Made by a program: the position numbers and the translations under genes. From Cryptomeria japonica (lineage: Eukaryota; Streptophyta; Pinopsida; Cupressales; Cupressaceae): a stretch of DNA of 64,000 nucleotides. The notes beneath the pieces were generated by a model. That model saw nothing but the letters and a program-made list of their open reading frames with translations, searched no databases and was not told the DNA's origin. How positions within the stretch are numbered: position 1 is the stretch's first letter; each line of letters starts with the position of its first letter. The DNA is taken from positions 439,917,213-439,981,212 of the forward strand of contig NC_081407.1 of assembly GCF_030272615.1 (NCBI RefSeq), in the 5' to 3' direction. This document shows, in pieces, positions 1-9,660 of the stretch.

Positions 1-229
1 TGTGGGTCACAAATCCCACCGAGGTTTTTCCAACACCAGGTTTCCTCGTTAAACATCTTGTGTTATGGTGTTCTTTTCATGTGGATGTTTCTGATTTTGT
101 TATTTGCATTAATTCTTGCATACTGGTATACTGTTACTTTATATTCTGCATATTCAGTTTTAAGAAAATTACATTACCGGTCAGATACTGATTCACCCCC
201 CCCTCTTAGTATCTGTGGGAACCCTAACA
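1..229 (+). repeat. 3' part of the 5' LTR of element A
   Basis: This stretch matches the last 233 bases of the 3' LTR (5920-6152). It ends in the usual CA, directly followed by the primer binding site. It contains the family-wide C-rich tract just before the LTR end. Confidence 0.9.
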
Positions 230-230
230 A

Positions 231-243
231 TTGGTATCAGAAC
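231..243 (+). other. Primer binding site, initiator tRNA-Met type (element A)
   Basis: TTGGTATCAGAACC lies 1-2 bases after the LTR end and matches the initiator-Met consensus TGGTATCAGAGC with one change. Copies B, C and D and the copia elements I and K have the same site type. Confidence 0.88.
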
Positions 244-300
244 CTGGTCCTCTATTTTTAGAAGCCTAACAACTTGAGGAAGATCTTGACACTGGTAAAG

Positions 301-1458
301 ATGGAAAATCTGATGAAGCAACTTGAAGGAGCTCTTACTGACTATGATGCAGAGAAGTTGAAAAATATCAAATTAGAAGATGATTTAAAAGCAACTCAGG
401 ATATTATTCAGGTACTTCAAGAAAATATTTCTGTTACAAGAAACAAGAGAAGAGAACTTTGTGAAAAATTGCAAAATGAGAATGATGAAAAGGAATCACT
501 AAATGATATGATAAGCAAATTGAAACAAGAGATCATGACAACAAAAAATGAAATGCAGGATATGACTATGAGATTCTGCAAAGAGATTGAGGACAAAAAG
601 AAGAATGAAGAAGAATTGACCAGAAGACTAAGTGATGCAGCAAATGAGAACACAAGACTTAGCTATGAAAATGACATGTTGAAGACAGATCTGATGCATA
701 CTCAGAATGACTCGAATGAACTAATGAGAGAAAAAGAGATCTTGGAAAGGGAATTGGAAACTGCAAATCAACACAAAGAAAAATTCAAGAAAAGCTCAGA
801 AGAACTTGGTACCTTATTGAAGAATCAAAAACCCAAAGGTGACACTTCTAGAATTGGATTTGAAGTTGGAGAAAGCTCCGGTACTGCAAATACCTAGGAT
901 CATAGCAAACCGGTAAGACCTTCTAATACTTACAAATTCAATGGAAAATGATTTAACTATAATAAATATGGTCATAGGGCGAATGAATGTAGATCTAGGA
1001 ATTATCAAAACATCAATCCTCCCACCGGTCAATGCACCAAATGCAACAAAATTGGTCATAACTCTGAAAATTGCAGAATGAATGTAAGATGTTATGTTTG
1101 TGGAAGATTTGGTCATTTATCAAATAAATGCAGAACACAAACCGACATAAGTTATGGGAGAGCTATTCAGAAAAATAATGTAACTTGTTATGCATGTAAC
1201 AAGATTGGTCATATTGCTAAATTTTGTAGAAGTAAAGGTACACCGGTAGATAACAAAAGTACTAGCTTGAAAGGTAAAGAAAAGGTTGAAGAGGTTAAGC
1301 AAGAATTTTCAAAGCAATGGATTAGAAAAGGTGATCTAAATATTGGGGTTACTCCTCCACTGGTAGAACCAACAAATGCTTCACCGATAGGACAATATGA
1401 TGCTCCACCGGCAGGACAGAGCAATGCTCCACCGGCAGGATGTTCTTCATCAAATTGA
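301..1458 (+). pseudogene. ORF1 of element A: coiled-coil plus CCHC zinc-knuckle (nucleocapsid-like) protein
   Basis: The ATG at 301 is preferred because all copies begin there with a conserved Met-Glu. Residues 1 to about 190 are charged heptad-like coiled coil. Residues 215 to about 310 carry four CCHC knuckles (C-x2-C-x4-H-x4-C); two clear ones are CYVCGRFGHLSNKC and CYACNKIGHIAKFC. The end is Pro/Ala-rich. The frame is kept throughout but broken by TAG at 895-897 (CAG in copy D) and TGA at 949-951, which replaces the first Cys of knuckle 1. Zinc knuckles of this type bind RNA in retroelement gag proteins. No capsid-like gag domain is visible, which is odd for a gag. It probably coats or dimerises element RNA; this is inferred. 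Confidence 0.8.
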
Positions 1459-1764
1459 AGAAAATTATCTTGAGGGTTTGGCAATTTAATGACACATGTG
1501 ATATTATTCCCTCGGTTAGAGAAAAGAAGTTGAAAATCCTTCATTACCGAAAAATAAAGTTGAGTTAATACATTGCTGACAAACAATTAATGTGGTAGGT
1601 AGCAGAAAAGACTTTATAAAATAAGGTTTTTGGCTCCATTTCATTTCACCGTGAATTCAAACTTTCAGAGAGTGCAAAGATTTCCGAGCTAAGACATTCT
1701 GAGCAAAGAGGCAAAGCACTTCAGCAATCAATCCATCCAAAGGCAGAAAAAGGTATTTATCATC
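1459..1764 (+). other. ORF1-ORF2 spacer with conserved ORF2 leader
   Basis: No reading frame is visible. The last part holds a leader that recurs in all copies and in relic E: AGGTATTTATC at 1751-1761, a few bases before the ORF2 ATG. The AG/GTATTT core would also fit a plant 5' splice site, but no partner acceptor was identified. Confidence 0.55.
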
Positions 1765-4700
1765 ATGGCATCCTCCTTTGCACCTGAATTCATAGCAAAC
1801 CCTATAGTAGTCGAGGTTATAAAATGACCTAGCCCCGTGTTTCAGCTAGTTCCCGAGGTAGCTAAGAAAGATGACAACACAGGTGCTTTTTCAAAAATTG
1901 CAAAGGGTGTTGTTTATGCAGAAGACCCTAGAATGTATATTCATTGCAACATAGAGAAATTAGGTGATGAAGAAATTAAAAACATGTATAAATCTGTTAT
2001 ATGTGACAATGTCGGAAATGTGAAACCTGAACATAAAATTGTTGAAACCCTAGGATTCACTGAAATCCTCTGCATTCCTAAATTTCCCAAGGAAGTGGTT
2101 AGGATAGTTCTAAGCAGGGTACATGGCTCATTCTTTTGGCTTGACTCAATGCATAAAATTACAAAGGTAGTTGTGAAAGCAGTGACAGGGTTACCCTCCA
2201 CCGGTACCAGACCCAACAAAACCAAGAAGGTCTCCAATGACTTGGTAACAAACTTAATTGGTGCAACATCCGACAAGAGATCATTGAGGGTTAATGATGT
2301 GACCGATACAAATGTTAGATTTGTTAGCATGATTCTAGGTTACAAAGCAACTCATGCAAATAGGCTTAACTCTGTTTCCAGTTTATGCATAAAGAGTGCT
2401 TATGACATGGTTAAGGACAATGTGAAAATTGATATCTGTGAATGGTTAAAAGATGAGTTAATTGACAATTTGGAAAAAATCAAGAAGGATAAGAAAGGAA
2501 CCTTTAGATTTAGAAATTTACTTGTATGCTGAATGCTACATATAAGCAAACAAGCTCCCGGTATAGGCTACAAGGATTTTGGATTTGACATACCGATAGG
2601 AAAACAATTGTCTAACTTATTCAACAACATGGGTGAAAACAGAGAAAAGAATATCAATGACTATTTTCAAGCACTAAAAGTCAGAATGAATAAAAGAATT
2701 AGACTATCATAGGGAATTGTCGACAAATACAAGGATGATATATGTTTTGTAATAAAAAAGGATGAGATCTAGATGGAAGCAGTCATCCCAAGAACAATCT
2801 GGGTTACAGAGATGGGGTATGAAACAGATAACCACATAGTGGAAACTTATACCAAAGCACTTCTGGAAGCCCCCAATGAACCAAAGGAAGAAGTATTTGG
2901 TAGTGTTGAGACCATCGAAAGTCAAATTCAATCTAAAAAGAGAGTAAAGAAAGTTGAGGCATTTGTGAGGAAAGGAACTAGGCAAGCAAAAGCCATAAAA
3001 GAAGATGTATTAAAGAAAACCGGCATAACAGAAGAAGAGTTGGCAACCCAACAACTTGAAACTCATCTATCACCGGTAGATACCTCCTTAGAAGGAGATA
3101 TGCCAGCAACTTTCAAAAGAGTTGTTAGGAAAAGAGACCCCTCACTGGTATCCACTCCTTCACCTAGAAGGACAAGATAGAAGCAACAAGCTGTGAGGTC
3201 TTCAGTCAAGAAAGCCGCACCTAAGAAAAAGCTGACCCCCAAAAAGAAGAAGAAGACAAACACTGACTTGGCCCCTTTTGACATATTACTATATGAGATC
3301 ACAAAGGAAGGTAAATTGAAAAATATAGGGAAAATCTATGACACCCTATCAGATGATGAGAAAGGACAAGTCGAGGAGAGTGTTATATTACACATGGACA
3401 TGTATAAAAAGTTTTTGATGCAAGTCCTAAATGAAATTCCTGATGAATTATATAAAAGACTTGAGGCCAGAAGGCAAGGAATAGTTGATTTGGATAAGAA
3501 AATTAAAATAGAAAAATTACTTGTAGTATACCCGGTCAACTCACCTAAGGAAATTGATGATTTGATAGCTCAGGCCAATTGGATAGTTTTTCCACTGTAC
3601 ATTGACAAATATCACTAATGGCAAGTAGAGTTACTGAAGTTTCAATGGAAACAGAAGATGGTTGGGATACATTCTTGGTTGAAAAAGAAAAACAAGAAGA
3701 ATATAGGAATCCCAAGCCCATTTTGGTATATCAAAAGGACAAAGGGAAAGGTAAAGTTGGTGGACCACCAAGTATCAAGATTAGAGACAACTTACCCCCA
3801 CCTCCTTTAAATACTCCACCGGTAAAAACAACAACTGTAGAAGATCAACCGACAGCTGAGAGTATGGACACAGAGGATAATAATCCTAATCCTAAAGTCC
3901 TATATACTGTGAATGTTGATACTCAAAAAATCAACATAGTGGTAGATAAGGATACCACAGATAAATCTGATAACAAAGAGCAACTGGCAATAGGAAACAA
4001 AGAGCAACCGGCAATAGGAAACAAAGAGCAACCGGTAGCAGGTTTAGAGAAAAAGATGGAATCTGGAACACAATTAGAGAAATCAACAAAGCTAAAGGCT
4101 CCAGAACAGATGCCACCGGTAAGAAATGATGCAGGAAAAACTATGCTTAAAGAGATGGAGACACAAATAGACTTACCAAAGGTCAATACTAGCATGGTCA
4201 CTTCCACCGGCACTTAGTTTATTGGGTCACCATCAAATGTAACAGAGGTATTGCTCAAATCTATCAAGAAAATAACTGATTATATCTCACAAGCCTATAA
4301 AGCGATAGATGATTCAATTCCAGTTTTGAAATCAATAGCTCCCAATTGTAATATAGCCAACAAAGATTCTTTAGCCCAGTTGGATACACTTTGTAAATAT
4401 ATTTCTGGAAATTTTGAGGAAACAAAGGTAGAAACTATAAAGGAAAGTGTAGAAAAAGAGAAACGAAAATTCTTTGAGGAAGGAATAAAGAAGTGTAATA
4501 GGGAATTTGACACACTTCTACTGGAACTGTGCAATTTATTGAAAGAGTACAAAACTCTGTACAAAGACACCTATAAGATAAACTTTTTGATCACGGATGT
4601 AGACAAAAAGATGAGCAAGGTACAGGAAGAGATCAATAAACTTGCTGATAATTTTGTTAACTCACCCGATACATTATCAGTTTTTGAGGAAAAGATAACA

Positions 4701-4994
4701 AATTTTGAGGAAGAATTGCTCAAATTGGAAAGAGAGAAAGAAAAAATAATAAACAAGGCAAAATTCTTGAGATCTAAACTAAGTCCAAGATTGGACTATT
4801 TAGCATCTCTGCGAAAGGAAATCTCAGAGGCACTAACACAGGGTAGCAAAACATTGGTAGAGCACTTGCAGCATCTCACCAGTACAGTATATAGAACTGA
4901 GATAGCAATAAAGGAGAGCAAGAAGTTTATGGATGGCATAAACCTAATTTTGGGAGATATTATTCAGATAATAACCACCCAACTGCAAGGTTGA
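1765..4994 (+). pseudogene. ORF2 of element A: long retroelement protein of unknown family
   Basis: The start is the ATG at 1765 (Met-Ala-Ser-Ser), conserved in B, C and D. The ancestral product was about 1,070 residues. Residues 20-330 form a conserved globular region with the motif RIVLSRVHG.FFWLDS and a following GLPS. Residues 390-500 are Lys/Pro-rich and very basic. Residues 500-640 are a conserved helical region. An acidic, Pro-rich linker follows, and residues 830-1076 are coiled coil. In-frame stops lie at 1825 (TGA), 2530 (TGA), 2710, 2770 and 3178 (TAG) and 4215 (TAG), with a frameshift near 3590-3617. It matches no protease, RT, RNase H, integrase or envelope that I recognise. Presence in five copies shows it was maintained by the element; its function is unknown. 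Confidence 0.75.
3972..4043 (+). repeat. 24-bp unit repeated three times inside ORF2
   Basis: Units at 3972-3995, 3996-4019 and 4020-4043 keep the frame and encode the octapeptide NKEQxAIG with small changes. The repeat lies in the acidic linker, where length change should be tolerated. I do not see it in copies B, C or D. Confidence 0.85.
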
Positions 4995-5203
4995 GGTTAT
5001 GAATTGGCACAACTACAAAATCTACTAACCTTTGTCATTGATGCCAAAGGGGGAGTAGTAGTAGATGAGAAAAATCAAAACATAGGGATCACATGCTTAG
5101 GGGGAGCTCTCACATTTTTTTGGTAACATTTTTGGTCTACACATTTTTGGATATCTTTTTGAAATTTCTCATGAGTGTTGCCATCAATGCCAAAGGGGGA
5201 GAT
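4995..5203 (+). other. 3' untranslated part of element A with two polypurine tracts
   Basis: AAAGGGGGAG occurs at 5046-5055, and AAAGGGGGAGAT at 5192-5203 directly abuts the 3' LTR. The second is the true plus-strand primer. The first, about 146 bases upstream, is conserved in C and D. Confidence 0.8.
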
Positions 5204-5264
5204 TGTTGGCATATGGACACTCCAATGAGACATTGTGTGTGATTAAAGGTTTTGTCATTGATGG

Positions 5265-5426
5265 CAACCTTGCAATCCTATGGCACCGACAAAGCATTAC
5301 TCAGGCAACCTTGCAATCCTATGGCATCGGCAAAGCATTACTCAGGCAACCTTGCAATCCTATGGCACCGGCAAGACATTACTCAGGCAACCTTGCAATC
5401 CTATGACACCGGCAAGACATTATACC
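5265..5426 (+). repeat. 41-bp minisatellite in the U3 of the element A LTR
   Basis: There are four direct units starting at 5265, 5306, 5347 and 5388, each opening CAACCTTGCAATCCTATG. The last is incomplete. The other family members carry a single unit here, so this is an expansion specific to copy A. Short open frames over it only reflect the repeat. Confidence 0.92.
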
Positions 5427-5616
5427 AGCAAAGAATTACTCAAACAAAATAGTGCACTGGCATCAACAAAATCAATCTACACCGACACTGGCATAGAAGA
5501 TGTACACCGGCACAGAAGGAAATATGTATACCGGCACAGAGGCCAACAAGATTTTTGATATATAATATTTTGTTTATTATTGTAAGCCGACTTGGAAAAT
5601 TGTAAAATGACTCTTG

Positions 5617-5625
5617 TATATAAAA
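5617..5625 (+). promoter_or_regulatory. TATA box of the element A LTR
   Basis: TATATAAAA sits about 415 bp into the LTR. Copies B, C and D have TATATA at the equivalent place. Transcription would begin about 30 bp downstream. Confidence 0.6.
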
Positions 5626-6397
5626 GAGATCATTGTAGGCATTTGTAGGATATGGATATGAAGCATAAATAAATTATAAGGTAGACCTAATGTGCAAATT
5701 ATAGGTCAAGGGTATATGTAAAGAACAGAGCAAGAACCGGTACTAAATCTGGCATTGAAGATGCTATTGTAAAGCAGTACAAAATAATGGATTTGTGTAA
5801 ATCCTCATTGTAAGTCAGTGTGACTTCTTATTGAGCAGTGAGCTCTAGGCAGTTGGCCTTCCTGTATGTGCAGGCCCCTATTGTAAGTAGTATTCTCTTA
5901 TTGGCCAGTAAGTGAATATTGTGGGTCACAAATCTCACCGAGGTTTTTCCCACACCAGGTTTCCTCGTTAAACATCTTGTGTTATGGTGTTCTTTTCATG
6001 TGGATGTTTTTGATTCTGTTATTTGCATTAATTCTTGCATACCGATATACTGTTACTTTATATTCTGCATATTCAGTTTTAAGAAAATTACATTACCGGT
6101 CAGATACTGATTCACCCCCCCCCCCCTCTCAGTATCTGTGGGAACCCTAACAAACTCCAATAGCTCATCCCCCTTCTCTCCCCCCTGTACCTATGGCTAC
6201 TCATGCCCCTATACCTATGGTTGCTCCTATGGCTGCCCCTGCCCCTATCCTCGTTCCTGTCCCTTTCCCTGTACCTACCTGGGACCCTGTGCTGCTAGCA
6301 TCTGTAAAGGCAATCTACCTCTGCCTCTCACAACGCGAGCCTGTCTCTCCTCTCCACCCTCTTTCCGTGGAGCCAGTCTCCTCTCTCCTAACACCCC

Positions 6398-7560
6398 TCA
6401 CCTCCTTTGTCGGCCTCTACCTCCACCATCTCCATCTCCATCATCATCCTCATCACCCCCACCATCTCCATCTATATGCTCCCCTGGGTTTGTCAGTCGT
6501 GGAAATGGATGCTCAACCCAATATGTAGTATACTTTGCATCCATCCCTGCATCCTCTATCTCTGGCCATATATCCCAAGGCATGGGCACCATCTCTACCA
6601 ACTGCATCACTGCCTGATCATATGACAATAATAGCCTGAAGTGTGCCTGATCCCTCACTGTCTGAGCATACATCCCAGAACCCCGTGGCATCCACTGAAT
6701 CCTGTCGAACTACCTACATACTCTATCAACCAACTGCCTCTCCAGTACATAGGGCATCCGCCCAATCAGATACCTGCTCCTGAAGGTGTATGGCAACTCC
6801 ACTACATCATCCTCCCACTCCTCACACTCTTAGTATGGTCTCCATACCACGGTGTCAATCTCATCAATGACCCGATGCTAGTACTCCAATCTCCCAATCC
6901 ATAGCTGAGATGTAATCATATCATATAAATGCACAAAACTGTGCCCATGGCCCCTGCCTCTAAAATAAATCAGTTGGGTAACCAACAGATGCTCATAAGC
7001 CCATACCAGCAATAATGTCACGCCGCAACCCAATCCTAGGGATCCATGGTATACGAACTGATGAAGCTCATAGTACAAATGTGCCAGCACGCACGGTCCC
7101 CAGGCATATCTAGTATGCTGTCACTAGTATCTCCAATATGCTCCCCTAGCCCACAACTAACCCATTGATCACTCCTGCTAGTACTGATGGTAGTGCCAAT
7201 CCTATCCATGTCATCGTGTCCCAAGCCATGTGTCCTACCCTCATCTCCAGTTTGGGATCCTGAAACACTCATCTCAGGGCATCCCTATCTCCGTCTCGAT
7301 CATAGGGTATCAACTCCCCATTGATCGGTATCCTTAGAATCCTATATACATCCTCCAAGGTGACTATCATCTCACCCATCAACACATGAAAATTGCAAGT
7401 CTTTGAGTGCCATCTCTCAGCTAGTGCAGTCAGCAACCCCATGTTTGCTTGAAACTCAGGCACATACAGAATATATCACAAACCCATAACCTCAATGGCT
7501 GCTCTATCCTCAAAAGTCAGCTTCAGTCGTAAACTCTAAGTTGAGGGGAATCTCTCCCGT
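6398..7560 (-). pseudogene. Plant mobile domain (PMD, MAIN-like) protein pseudogene
   Basis: Reading leftward from about 7560, the frames give the typical PMD N-terminal pattern: LTFEDRAAIE, MPEF..N..LL.ALAERWH, then FHVLMGEMIVTLEDVYRILR (7463-7270). Next come AHLYYELHQF and VWAYEHLLVTQ (7090-6960), then a Tyr/Arg-rich tail ending in an acidic Asp/Gly tract (6480-6400). PMD proteins are found as host silencing and meristem factors (MAIN family) and inside plant transposons and retroelements. Several frameshifts and stops (for example near 7270, 7085 and 6835) show it is dead. No intron or promoter could be placed. The setting suggests an element-carried copy. Confidence 0.75.
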
Positions 7561-7619
7561 GACTCCAGCATAGGTAGGTACTTCTGTAGTCAAGCAAATC
7601 AATCATGTCAGTCATAGTG

Positions 7620-8360
7620 GCATTCCCTATTCATCACAAAATGCTACTTTTTATCCTAAGTGCTTATGATACTCTATCCTAGTGACACTCATTGTTCATC
7701 ACAAAGTGTTGTTGTTTATCCTAGTGGTACTGCCTGTTCATCACAAAGTACTACATGTTTTTGTACTCCCTATTCACCACAAAGTGCTGCTCATATTAGT
7801 ACTCCCTATTCATCACAAAGTACTATTTCTTGGTACCCCCTGTTCATCACAAAGTGTCTCGATCTATCCTATCCTAGGGCCTCTACTTGAGTGTATCCTC
7901 TTGAGTAGTTTCCTAATTGGCAATGTATGTTCTATCACAGAATTGTCAATCCTAGCCCTATCTGCTATTCTCATCTTCCCTAGAGGACCTGCTTGAGTGT
8001 ATCCTCTCAGCAGCTTATCCAATCGACAACGTATGTTCATCACAGAACTGCCGATTTTACCTAAAAGACACAAATGTGCCTTCATGACACAAACGCGCCT
8101 TCATGACATAAACACACTTACATATTGCACAAACACACCTACTCTACATAGATGCGCCTAAAATACATAGATGTGCCTATGCTTTGCACAGACACGCCTG
8201 CTCTGCACAGACGTGCCCACATAGCACAAATGTGCTTGCACAACACAGATGCACTTGCATTTGACATAGATGCCTTTTCATAGCACAAACGCGCCTAGCA
8301 CAAACACAGACGTGCCTAGCTAACCTAGATGCGTCTGGCACCCACACAGATGCACCTTAG
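7620..8360. repeat. Degenerate short-repeat tracts in element G
   Basis: From 7625 to 7860 the string TTCATCACAAAGT recurs about seven times at uneven spacing. From 8040 to 8360 a CACAnAYGYGCCT-like unit of roughly 20-30 bp recurs more than ten times. Small open frames over them repeat the same words and are not convincing genes. Confidence 0.7.
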
Positions 8361-8884
8361 TGTTTTTTGACCTTGTTTGACATATTGTAGAAGGCATTTA
8401 TTGCGCTACCTAGCATGCATTTATGACAACATTTCATGCGACAAAGTACAAGGAGGTTTTACGGTACTTACCAGCTCTCCTTCATCTGCTGGCCTCTAAA
8501 ATCGACGAACGTGATCGAATCTATGAACCAATGCCATCACTGCTGACTACTGTTGCTCTATTCTATCTCTGCACTCTAATCTCTTAGATGTGTGGATGAC
8601 AATGAGGATGTATTCCCCTCATGGTCTATCTTATAGACCGCCCTAGCCCTAGCCCTAGCCCTAGCCCTAGTCTCCCAGGTTAGTCTTCATTATCTCGTGA
8701 CTCTGTCACCCTAACCTATCCAGTCAATCCATTCTAGCCTTCCTTTGTTATCGAGAGATTGTCCGCAATCTTTTTAGACATTTTCATCCAATCTCTTGAG
8801 GGGGCATATCATTCCCATCTTGGGGCAACTTTGTATCAGTTCATATTATCTTCTTTGAAACAACATGACAAGCTGCATTGTCTC
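8361..8884. other. Non-coding part of element G
   Basis: No convincing frame on either strand. The only marked structure is a short CCCTAG repeat at 8641-8670. Confidence 0.5.
8641..8670. repeat. (CCCTAG)5 hexamer repeat
   Basis: Five perfect copies of CCCTAG. It resembles a telomere unit but differs from the plant CCCTAAA heptamer and lies inside a retroelement, so it is best read as a simple repeat. Confidence 0.9.
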
Positions 8885-8898
8885 AAAGAGGGGCAAAA
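8885..8898 (+). other. Polypurine tract of element G
   Basis: AAAGAGGGGCAAAA sits directly before the LTR-like start TGTAGACACC, as expected for a plus-strand primer. Confidence 0.65.
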
Positions 8899-9660
8899 TG
8901 TAGACACCTAAAATTGTCCAGTCTAATTAAATAAATATTTTATTTATTTAATTACTTTAGCCTAATTCTTCTATTAATTGAATAAATATTTATTTATTTA
9001 ATTAATTCATTTATCCTCTTCTAACTTTATTTCTCATTTAAATAAATACCTTTATTTATTTAAATTACCCTTTTCATAAATTAAATAAATATCTTATTTA
9101 TTTAATTGATCCCACTTCTTCTATTAATTAAATAAATCTTTATTTATTTAATTAATTCATTAACCTTTTCTACCTATGACACATGTCATTCATCTCTTAA
9201 TTCCTACACTACCTACCCTCTCATTATTTTCTTATTTTCTTTACCTACCCTCTAATCCTAGCCGACCATTTATCTTTTACACCTCTTAATCTTATCCCTC
9301 CATTTCTTATAGTGTCTTCTATATAAGGAGATGCTTTCTTCATTATCAACCCTAATCAGTTGATTACCCAACTACGCTTTTGAACTTTCATATGCGATCA
9401 AACCTACTTGCAACCACATTTCCATTCTTTGTTGAGCTCTTGTGCACATATAAAATATGAGAGCAAATATATCAAGCAAGATCAATGGAGATAGGAAGAA
9501 TGGAGATTCAAACCCTATTGGACATGTGATGGTATAATCTTTGTGATTTCATTTGATTTGCATTGTCTTAGGTAATCTTCATATGTTATGGTGGATCTTT
9601 GTTATTGTTAGGCTAGGGTTTTGTGGTTGAATTCATTTAGCCTTTCAATATTGTTATTAT
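8899..9660 (+). repeat. LTR of element G (3' boundary uncertain)
   Basis: It starts TGTAGACACCTAAAAT after the polypurine tract and contains five palindromes (8924-9157) and a TATA box CTATATAAGG at 9319-9328. The right edge meets the copia relic near 9660 without a clear CA end or target duplication, so it may be truncated. Confidence 0.6.
8924..9157. repeat. Array of five AT-rich palindromes
   Basis: Near-perfect inverted repeats lie at 8924-8954, 8973-9007, 9036-9066, 9078-9107 and 9123-9157, about 50 bp apart. Each pairs AATTAAATAAAT with ATTTATTTAATT around a 2-4 base centre. They could form hairpins or cruciforms in the U3 of the LTR. Confidence 0.85.

Larger units (their letters stand above)
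1..6152 (+). mobile_element. Element A: polymerase-less LTR retrotransposon, 5' end outside window
   Basis: The element has the end of a 5' LTR (1-229), an initiator-Met primer site, ORF1, ORF2, a polypurine tract and a complete 3' LTR (5204-6152). The first 229 bases match 5920-6152 apart from a shorter C tract, which proves the LTR pairing. The roughly 4.97-kb interior holds no protease, RT, RNase H or integrase in any frame, so the element is non-autonomous. Three further copies (B, C, D) in this window have the same organisation. It resembles the TR-GAG class of plant elements (gag only), except for the extra long ORF2. Confidence 0.88.
5204..6152 (+). repeat. 3' LTR of element A (949 bp)
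   Basis: It starts TGTTGGCATATGG straight after the polypurine tract and ends CCCTAACA. It is longer than the 771-807 bp LTRs of B, C and D because of a 41-bp minisatellite at its start. A TATA box lies at 5617-5625. The LTR contains several ACCGGCA-type short repeats around 5480-5545. Confidence 0.9.
6153..9660 (+). mobile_element. Element G: 3' fragment of a gypsy-like LTR element with antisense PMD gene
   Basis: A polypurine tract (8885-8898) followed by an LTR-like start TGTAGACACC at 8899 marks the 3' end of a plus-strand element. The interior to its left carries a PMD pseudogene on the minus strand and degenerate short repeats. Element A cuts it on the left and copia relic J abuts on the right. 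No gag or pol of G remains in the window. Assignment to Ty3/gypsy rests only on the LTR start and tract, so it is tentative. Confidence 0.5.

Noticed and set aside
417-653. Minus-strand frames rich in Phe/Ser/Leu opposite ORF1 (also at 45130-45366, 54741-54977)
   Set aside because: They mirror the Lys/Glu-rich coiled coil on the other strand and recur only because the element copies do.
5265-5426. Possible CRISPR-like direct repeats
   Set aside because: Units are adjacent without spacers and lie in a plant LTR; this is a tandem minisatellite.
5203-5558. Three overlapping small open frames with repeated LQSYG or NPMAP words
   Set aside because: They are the 41-bp minisatellite read in three frames; no homologue or start context supports a gene.
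6138-6625. Plus-strand Pro/Ser/His-rich frames
   Set aside because: Low-complexity shadow of the acidic tail of the minus-strand PMD pseudogene.
8641-8670. Interstitial telomere
   Set aside because: The unit is CCCTAG, not the plant CCCTAAA, and it is only 30 bp long.
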